Shown here piece after piece: positions 50,042-56,000 of a stretch of 56,000 nucleotides of DNA (positions are counted from its first letter, which is position 1; the number at the start of each line of letters is the position of its first letter). Source of the stretch: Psychrobacillus antarcticus. Lineage in GTDB: Bacteria; Bacillota; Bacilli; Bacillales_A; Planococcaceae. The notes below the pieces were generated by a model, which worked only from the letters and a program-made list of their open reading frames with translations, made no database searches and had not been told where the DNA came from. The position numbers were made by a program, and so were the translations under genes. The stretch covers positions 1-56,000 of the forward strand of contig NZ_JAIZDB010000031.1 in assembly GCF_029533155.1 (NCBI RefSeq), written 5' to 3'.

Positions 50042-50881
50042 ATGGATGCTTGGAAAGATGGAAAGCTTTACCGGGCAGATGAATTAGTCGTATCTGCATA
50101 TGATCATGGTTTTTTATATGGCCTTGGCTTTTTTGAGACATTCCGGACATACAATGGGAAACTGTTTTTATGGGATGCTCACTGGAATCGGTTGTGTCGG
50201 GCACTTTCGGACTTTCGAATAACAATGCCTTATGAAGAACAGGAGCTATTATGTGCGGTAGAAGCACTTACAGAAGCGAATAATAGGGAGGATGGCTATT
50301 TTCGTTTGAATATTTCAGCTGGCATCCATGATATTGGTCTGAAACCGTCGGAATATAAGAAGCCGACAGTCATTTTATATCGTAAAGCTTTAGATGTAGC
50401 GCCTAGGGGCACAGAGAAATCTGCTGTTTGGCTAAATACCGTTAGAAATACTCCAGAAAATGGTATACGTCAAAAATCCCACCACTATGCCAATAATATA
50501 CACGCTAGATTTGAGATAGAATCGCTTGCTTCTTGTGAAGGCTTTTTCTTAACGGCGGATGGATTTATAGCAGAGGGAATAACTTCGAATATCTTTTGGT
50601 CGATGAATGGGAAGGTGTATACGCCATCTTTGGAAACGGGAATTTTGGCAGGTACGACTCGTGAGTGGGTGTTGAACGGAGCTTTATTTGAAATAGAAGA
50701 AGGTTTTTTCACGAAAGAAGTGCTAGAAAAGGCGGATGAGGTATTTGTTACAAACGCGATACAAGAAATCATCCCGATTAAGCAATTAGGGTCCATCCAG
50801 TTTTTGGGTAACACGGGACCTGTTTATAAGGTGCTTCACGATGCCTATACAACATGCATACAGCAAGAAGGGATCGAATGA
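50042..50881 (+). CDS. pabC: 4-amino-4-deoxychorismate lyase
   Basis: A 279-residue fold-type IV PLP enzyme that releases pyruvate from aminodeoxychorismate to give p-aminobenzoate. The N-terminal DHGFLYGLGFFETFR motif (~21-35), a Lys in RQKSHHYANN as PLP lysine, and LAGTTREWVL are present. It starts immediately after the pabA stop, with GGGAG upstream, and its stop overlaps the folP start. Confidence 0.93.
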   Translation: MDAWKDGKLYRADELVVSAYDHGFLYGLGFFETFRTYNGKLFLWDAHWNRLCRALSDFRITMPYEEQELLCAVEALTEANNREDGYFRLNISAGIHDIGLKPSEYKKPTVILYRKALDVAPRGTEKSAVWLNTVRNTPENGIRQKSHHYANNIHARFEIESLASCEGFFLTADGFIAEGITSNIFWSMNGKVYTPSLETGILAGTTREWVLNGALFEIEEGFFTKEVLEKADEVFVTNAIQEIIPIKQLGSIQFLGNTGPVYKVLHDAYTTCIQQEGIE

Positions 50882-51738
50882 TGAATTTACACAAAAATAG
50901 TGGCAAGTTTGAAGCTGGTGGAGTTGCGTTAGACTTTCAGAAGGAAACGATTGTGATGGGTATATTAAATATTACTCCTGACTCTTTTTCAGACGGTGGA
51001 AAGTTTAACGAAATAGAAACTGCTGTTGCAAGAGCGAAACAAATGGTTGCTGATGGTGCGAAAATCATAGATATTGGTGGTGAATCTACAAGACCTGGCT
51101 ATACCCGTATTACAGATGATGAGGAAATTGCTCGGGTTGTTCCTGTCATTCAAGCGATAAGAGCGGAAGTAAATGCAGTAATCTCGATTGATACATATAA
51201 ATCTGCGGTTGCGAAAGCTGCAGTACTTGCGGGCGCACATGTGATAAATGATATTTGGGGAGCTAAGAGAGACCCAGAAATAGCGAAGGTTGCTGCAAAG
51301 CACGGAGTTCCTATAATATTAATGCACAATAGAGATAACGAAGAATATACAGATTTCTGGTCAGAGGCAAAACAAGATTTAGAAGAAAGTATTCAACTAG
51401 CGAAGGCAGCTGGAGTTCCGGATGAACATATATGGCTTGATCCAGGCATTGGCTTTGCCAAATCTACTACTCAAAATATTTGGATGATGCAGCATTTAAA
51501 TGATTTAGTGGAGATGGGCTATCCTGTATTATTGGCAACATCTCGTAAACGATTAATCGGCAATGTGCTGAATCTTCCTGTTGGTGAACGGATGGAAGGT
51601 ACTGGAGCAACAGTTTGTTTTGGTATTCAGCTTGGCTGTCATATGTTGCGCGTACATGATGTCAAAGAAATGACGCGTATGACCAAGATGATGGATGTAT
51701 TGACCGGAAAAGTTACATTTGATGAAAGTGAGGCTTAA
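50881..51738 (+). CDS. folP: Dihydropteroate synthase
   Basis: Joins dihydropterin pyrophosphate with p-aminobenzoate; the target of sulfonamides. The 285-residue TIM barrel has MGILNITPDSFSDGG (~21-35), GESTRPG and the DPGIGFAK loop. Two adjacent ATGs (50878, 50881); AAGAAGGGA gives better spacing to the second. Overlaps or abuts pabC. Called sul in B. subtilis. Confidence 0.95.
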   Translation: MNLHKNSGKFEAGGVALDFQKETIVMGILNITPDSFSDGGKFNEIETAVARAKQMVADGAKIIDIGGESTRPGYTRITDDEEIARVVPVIQAIRAEVNAVISIDTYKSAVAKAAVLAGAHVINDIWGAKRDPEIAKVAAKHGVPIILMHNRDNEEYTDFWSEAKQDLEESIQLAKAAGVPDEHIWLDPGIGFAKSTTQNIWMMQHLNDLVEMGYPVLLATSRKRLIGNVLNLPVGERMEGTGATVCFGIQLGCHMLRVHDVKEMTRMTKMMDVLTGKVTFDESEA

Positions 51739-51743
51739 TCTAA

Positions 51744-52109
51744 ATGGATTATATACATTTAAATGACTTGGAATTTTATGGATTTCACGGTGCGTTGCCT
51801 GAGGAAACGAAGCTAGGCCAAATATTTCGAGTGACTATCACTTTAGCATGCGATTTAAAAAAAGCGGGCGAAACCGATAATTTAGAGGAAACCGTAAATT
51901 ACGCAGAGGTCTTTGAATTATGCAAAGAAATAGTAGAAGGTACGCCGTTTTTATTAATAGAAGCAGTTGCTGAAAAGATTGCTTCGTCTATATTAGAGAC
52001 ATATGCAGCGAAGGTTGGAGGCTGCCGTATCCAATTAGTAAAACCGAATCCCCCGATTGTTGGACATTATGCTTCTGTGGCCGTCGATATTACTAGAGGG
52101 ACATTGTGA
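51744..52109 (+). CDS. folB: Dihydroneopterin aldolase
   Basis: A 121-residue enzyme of the dihydrofolate pathway that splits dihydroneopterin. Family motifs: FYGFHGALPEETKLGQ (~12-27), the active-site Glu in that block, and NYAEVF; the conserved Lys near KPNPPI. It starts 5 bases after folP and ends ATGA into folK. Confidence 0.95.
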   Translation: MDYIHLNDLEFYGFHGALPEETKLGQIFRVTITLACDLKKAGETDNLEETVNYAEVFELCKEIVEGTPFLLIEAVAEKIASSILETYAAKVGGCRIQLVKPNPPIVGHYASVAVDITRGTL

Positions 52110-52627
52110 TGAATACCGTGTTTATATCGCTTGGATCAAACATAGGAAATCGTTTTGAGTACCTTCAGCAAGCGGTGCGGTTGTTGCAGCAATTAGAAGG
52201 AGTGAATGTAGTCAAAGTATCTTCGATTTATGAAACAGATCCGGTGGGGTATGAGGAACAGGCTGCATTTTTGAATATGGTAGTAGAGATTGAAACGTTA
52301 TGTAGTCCACATGAAATATTAAAAAAGTGTAATGAGATAGAGGCGCAATTAGGGCGAACTCGAGAAATCCATTGGGGCCCCCGAACTGTAGACCTTGACA
52401 TTTTATTGTATAATGAGGAGAATGTGAAAACGGAAGACCTCATTATCCCGCATCCTCGGATGATGGAAAGAGGTTTCGTGCTTATACCACTTGTGGAACT
52501 ACAAGCAAATTTAGTAGACCCACAATCTAAGAGGTTAATAGCAGATGTTGCGCACGTTCAGAAAGAAGGCGTCCATTTATGGAAAACATTCGATGGGGTC
52601 GACGCATTCGTGCATTTCGCAGGTTAA
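52109..52627 (+). CDS. folK: 6-hydroxymethyl-7,8-dihydropterin pyrophosphokinase
   Basis: Transfers pyrophosphate from ATP to hydroxymethyldihydropterin for FolP. The 172-residue protein has LGSNIGNR (~7-14), the GPRTVDLDILLY motif and PHPRMMERGFVL. ATG 52109 overlaps the folB stop. Its last 49 bases also encode the start of yazB in another frame. Confidence 0.95.
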   Translation: MNTVFISLGSNIGNRFEYLQQAVRLLQQLEGVNVVKVSSIYETDPVGYEEQAAFLNMVVEIETLCSPHEILKKCNEIEAQLGRTREIHWGPRTVDLDILLYNEENVKTEDLIIPHPRMMERGFVLIPLVELQANLVDPQSKRLIADVAHVQKEGVHLWKTFDGVDAFVHFAG

Positions 52628-52797
52628 AAATGGTGAAGCAAGTTGAACTTGCGAAAGAAATGAATATGTCTGTGTCAATACTTGGTCAAATAGAGCAAGG
52701 CAAACGAATTCCGAGTGAGGAGCAATTAGAAAAAATTGCTTCTATACTTCACATACAAGTAGAAGAATTAAAAGGAGAAACAAAGGCAGGTGGATGA
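52579..52797 (+). CDS. yazB: XRE-family helix-turn-helix protein YazB
   Basis: A 72-residue HTH_3/Cro-C1 type DNA-binding protein (MENIRWGRRIRAFRRLKMVK, then QVELAKEMNMSVSILGQIEQ). It overlaps folK by 49 bases, as in B. subtilis. Regulatory target unknown; it may act on the folate or dusB-lysS genes. High confidence for the HTH fold. Confidence 0.9.
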   Translation: MENIRWGRRIRAFRRLKMVKQVELAKEMNMSVSILGQIEQGKRIPSEEQLEKIASILHIQVEELKGETKAGG

Positions 52798-52798
52798 T

Positions 52799-53824
52799 AT
52801 GACAAATGCATCAACAAAACCATTTAAAATAGGTAATCACATAATGGATAATCGAGTAGTATTAGCGCCAATGGCTGGTATTTGTAACTCTGCATTCCGA
52901 TTGACAGTAAAAGAATTTGGAGCAGGCTTAGTTTATGCTGAGATGATCTCGGATAAAGGGATTGTACAGAAAAACGAAAAAACATTGAGTATGCTATATA
53001 TTGATGAGCGTGAAAATCCATTGTCCCTTCAAATTTTCGGTGGAGAAAAAGAAACACTTGTAGAAGCGGCTAAATATGTGGATCAACATACATCTGCGGA
53101 TATTATTGATATTAATATGGGTTGTCCTGTAAACAAAATCATTAAATGTGAGGCTGGAGCTAGAATGCTTCTAGATCCTAACAAGATTTATGAAATGGTC
53201 GCAGCTGTAGTGGATAATGTGAAAAAACCGGTTAGTGTTAAAATGCGTACAGGTTGGGATGAAGAACATCTTTATATGGTGGAAAATGCGCAAGCGATCG
53301 AACGTGCTGGTGGTTCAGCTGTAGCCGTACATGGCCGTACGCGTGTGCAAATGTATGAAGGACAAGCAAACTGGGATTTGATACGTCAAGTGAAAGAGGC
53401 GGTGAATATCCCTGTCATCGGAAACGGAGACGTAAACACACCACAAGATGCAAAACGTATGCTAGATGAAACAGGCGTAGATGCAGTGATGATTGGTCGT
53501 GCTGCACTTGGTGACCCATGGATGATTTATCGCACAGTAGAGTATTTGGAATCTGGTCTGTTAAAACCAGAACCAACTGTACAAGATAAAATGGACATAT
53601 GCTTACTCCACTTTGAACGCTTAATGGCTTTAAAAGGTGAAAATATAGCAGTTAGAGAAATGCGCAAACACGCTTCTTGGTACTTAAAAGGCATTCGCGG
53701 GAATGGTAGAGCGAGAAATATCATCAACCAAACAGAAACTGCCCAAGAGTTAAGAGACTACTTGCGTTACTTTGCAGAAGAATCTTCCAAAGAGTATGAA
53801 GTGGAAAATTCTATCGTTATTTAA
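52799..53824 (+). CDS. dusB: tRNA-dihydrouridine synthase DusB (YacF)
   Basis: A 341-residue FMN-dependent enzyme that reduces uridines in the tRNA D-loop. It shows VLAPMAGICNSAFRLTVKEF near residue 20, NMGCPVNKIIKCEAGARML with the catalytic Cys, VAVHGRTR and IGRAALGDPW. ATG 52799 follows AGGTGG at the best distance; GTG 52790 is less likely. Between yazB and lysS, as in B. subtilis. Confidence 0.94.
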   Translation: MTNASTKPFKIGNHIMDNRVVLAPMAGICNSAFRLTVKEFGAGLVYAEMISDKGIVQKNEKTLSMLYIDERENPLSLQIFGGEKETLVEAAKYVDQHTSADIIDINMGCPVNKIIKCEAGARMLLDPNKIYEMVAAVVDNVKKPVSVKMRTGWDEEHLYMVENAQAIERAGGSAVAVHGRTRVQMYEGQANWDLIRQVKEAVNIPVIGNGDVNTPQDAKRMLDETGVDAVMIGRAALGDPWMIYRTVEYLESGLLKPEPTVQDKMDICLLHFERLMALKGENIAVREMRKHASWYLKGIRGNGRARNIINQTETAQELRDYLRYFAEESSKEYEVENSIVI

Positions 53825-53831
53825 TCAATGA

Positions 53832-53868
53832 AACAAAGGGCTGTCACTATAGGTGACGGCTTTTTCCG
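53832..53868 (+). terminator. Terminator after dusB
   Basis: GGGCTGTCACC-type hairpin: AAAGGGCTGTCAC pairs with GGTGACGGCTTTTT around TATA, followed by the T-run. Confidence 0.8.
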
Positions 53869-53969
53869 TTTTAAAAGGTAATCAGAATAACGAGAAAATA
53901 TTTCTTCTATTAGAAAAAGATGATTAGAAAGCAGAAATTGTGTACAATAAATGCAACGTGAAAAAGTAA

Positions 53970-55493
<1,524 letters not shown>

Positions 55494-55511
55494 GATTGAT
55501 GAAGTTAGATT

Positions 55512-55551
55512 GTGAGTTACTACTATTAGTAGTAGCTCACTTTTTATTTTC
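55512..55551 (+). terminator. Terminator after lysS
   Basis: GTGAGTTACTACT pairs with AGTAGTAGCTCAC around ATT, with TTTTTATTTT after. Confidence 0.88.
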
Positions 55552-55612
55552 CACTATATATTGTGTGTTTAATTAGCTTCAATAGTTTTTGGAAAAAAGT
55601 TAAGAAAACCAC

Positions 55613-55641
55613 TTGCTATAACGATTTACAGGTGGTATAGT
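55613..55641 (+). promoter_or_regulatory. rRNA operon promoter P1
   Basis: TTGCTA (55613-55618), 17 bp, TATAGT (55636-55641). It lies about 85 bp upstream of a stronger second promoter; tandem rRNA promoters are the norm in Bacillus. Confidence 0.65.
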
Positions 55642-55697
55642 TATCAAGTTGTCATTTTAGTTAGTGACTTACACGAAAAAACAAATAAAAAAAGTTG

Positions 55698-55726
55698 TTG
55701 ACAACGATATCGGGATTTGTTATGAT
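55698..55726 (+). promoter_or_regulatory. rRNA operon promoter P2
   Basis: TTGACA (55698-55703), 17 bp, TATGAT (55721-55726), preceded by an A-rich stretch (ACAAATAAAAAAAG) that could be an UP element. About 210 bases of leader follow, including a boxA-like ATTGAAAACTGAACA (55759-55773). Confidence 0.8.
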
Positions 55727-55935
55727 ATTAAAGTCGCCAAAACGACGTAACGAACTGAACATTGAAAACTGAACATGCAAAACGTTAAGACATACAGCTT
55801 GATAGCTAACTTAGTTAGTTTGATAGCAAAACAATTTTTGACATCATTTAATGATGATGCCAGCAAAACAAATGAGCTTTTAAACTAGTTCTAATTTGTT
55901 GCCTTTCGAAATGCTTCGCAAATCGGAAGTCAACT

Positions 55936-56000
55936 ATTATGGAGAGTTTGATCCTGGCTCAGGACGAACGCTGGCGGCATGCCTAATACATGCAAGTCGA
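55936..56000 (+). rRNA. rrs: 16S rRNA, 5' end (partial)
   Basis: The window ends inside a 16S gene: GGAGAGTTTGATCCTGGCTC (55941-55960) is the universal 27F priming site, followed by AGGACGAACGCTGGCGGC. The mature 5' end is placed a few bases earlier by homology. With the 23S/5S end at position 1 this frames the block between two rRNA operons in direct orientation. Confidence 0.96.

Larger units (their letters stand above)
55494..55935. other. lysS-16S intergenic region
   Basis: 440 bases holding the lysS terminator, tandem rRNA promoters and the rRNA leader. No protein gene is seen. Confidence 0.85.

Overview
The window is a 56 kb piece of a low-GC, spore-forming Firmicute chromosome. It closely follows the Bacillus subtilis origin-proximal order from the rrnA side (3' end of 23S, 5S) through yaaO-tmk to lysS and the start of the next rRNA operon. 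AbrB, SpoVG, SpoVT, SpoIIE, SspF, YabP/YabQ and Fin show an endospore former. The AT-rich codon use and the local gene losses fit Bacillaceae/Planococcaceae better than B. subtilis itself; the genus cannot be fixed from the sequence alone. Nearly all genes are on the + strand. The exceptions are abrB, a tRNA-Met/tRNA-Glu pair, and a two-gene signalling operon.

Layout. 1-350: end of an rRNA operon. 353-1406: a ~790 bp dispersed repeat. 1407-8634: decarboxylase-like gene, tmk, darA, yaaR, holB, ricT, yabA, yabB, yazA, rsmI. 8679-8954: abrB (minus). 9297-15067: metG, tatD, yabE, rnmV, rsmA. 15222-18814: veg, sspF, ispE, purR, ridA, spoVG. 19060-27233: glmU, prs, ctc, pth, fin, mfd, spoVT. 27313-32851: flippase, yabN, rqcP, yabP, yabQ, divIC, yabR. 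33024-34392: a ykuI-like degenerate EAL gene and a possible small ORF. 34418-35433: second long repeat and two tRNAs. 35661-44906: spoIIE, tilS, hpt, ftsH, coaX, hslO, a PrsA-like foldase. 44964-46757 (minus): PAS-GGDEF protein and RsbQ-like hydrolase. 46980-55493: cysK, pabB-pabA-pabC-folP-folB-folK, yazB, dusB, lysS. 55613-56000: tandem rRNA promoters and the first bases of 16S.

How it works together. Most of the window is housekeeping: translation and tRNA modification, DNA replication and repair, PRPP/purine, folate, cysteine and cell-wall precursor supply, and division. Sporulation regulators are interleaved, and several carry readable promoters: SigH at spoVG, SigG at spoVT, SigE at yabP, SigB at ctc, and tandem Spo0A boxes at abrB. 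A CymR-like operator sits at cysK.

Most notable content. (1) A minus-strand operon pairs a clear RsbQ orthologue (Ser-Asp-His triad kept) with a protein whose N-terminal PAS resembles that of RsbP but whose output is GGDEF, not the PP2C phosphatase. This suggests the energy-stress sensor has been rewired to c-di-GMP synthesis. (2) A ykuI-type EAL protein lacks key catalytic acids. (3) A dispersed repeat family (two ~770 bp copies and two short copies) has a hairpin with compensatory base changes, a conserved tail and, in the long copies, a terminator-like end. (4) yabG, yabS/yabT and csfB-xpaC-yaaN are missing from their B. subtilis positions.
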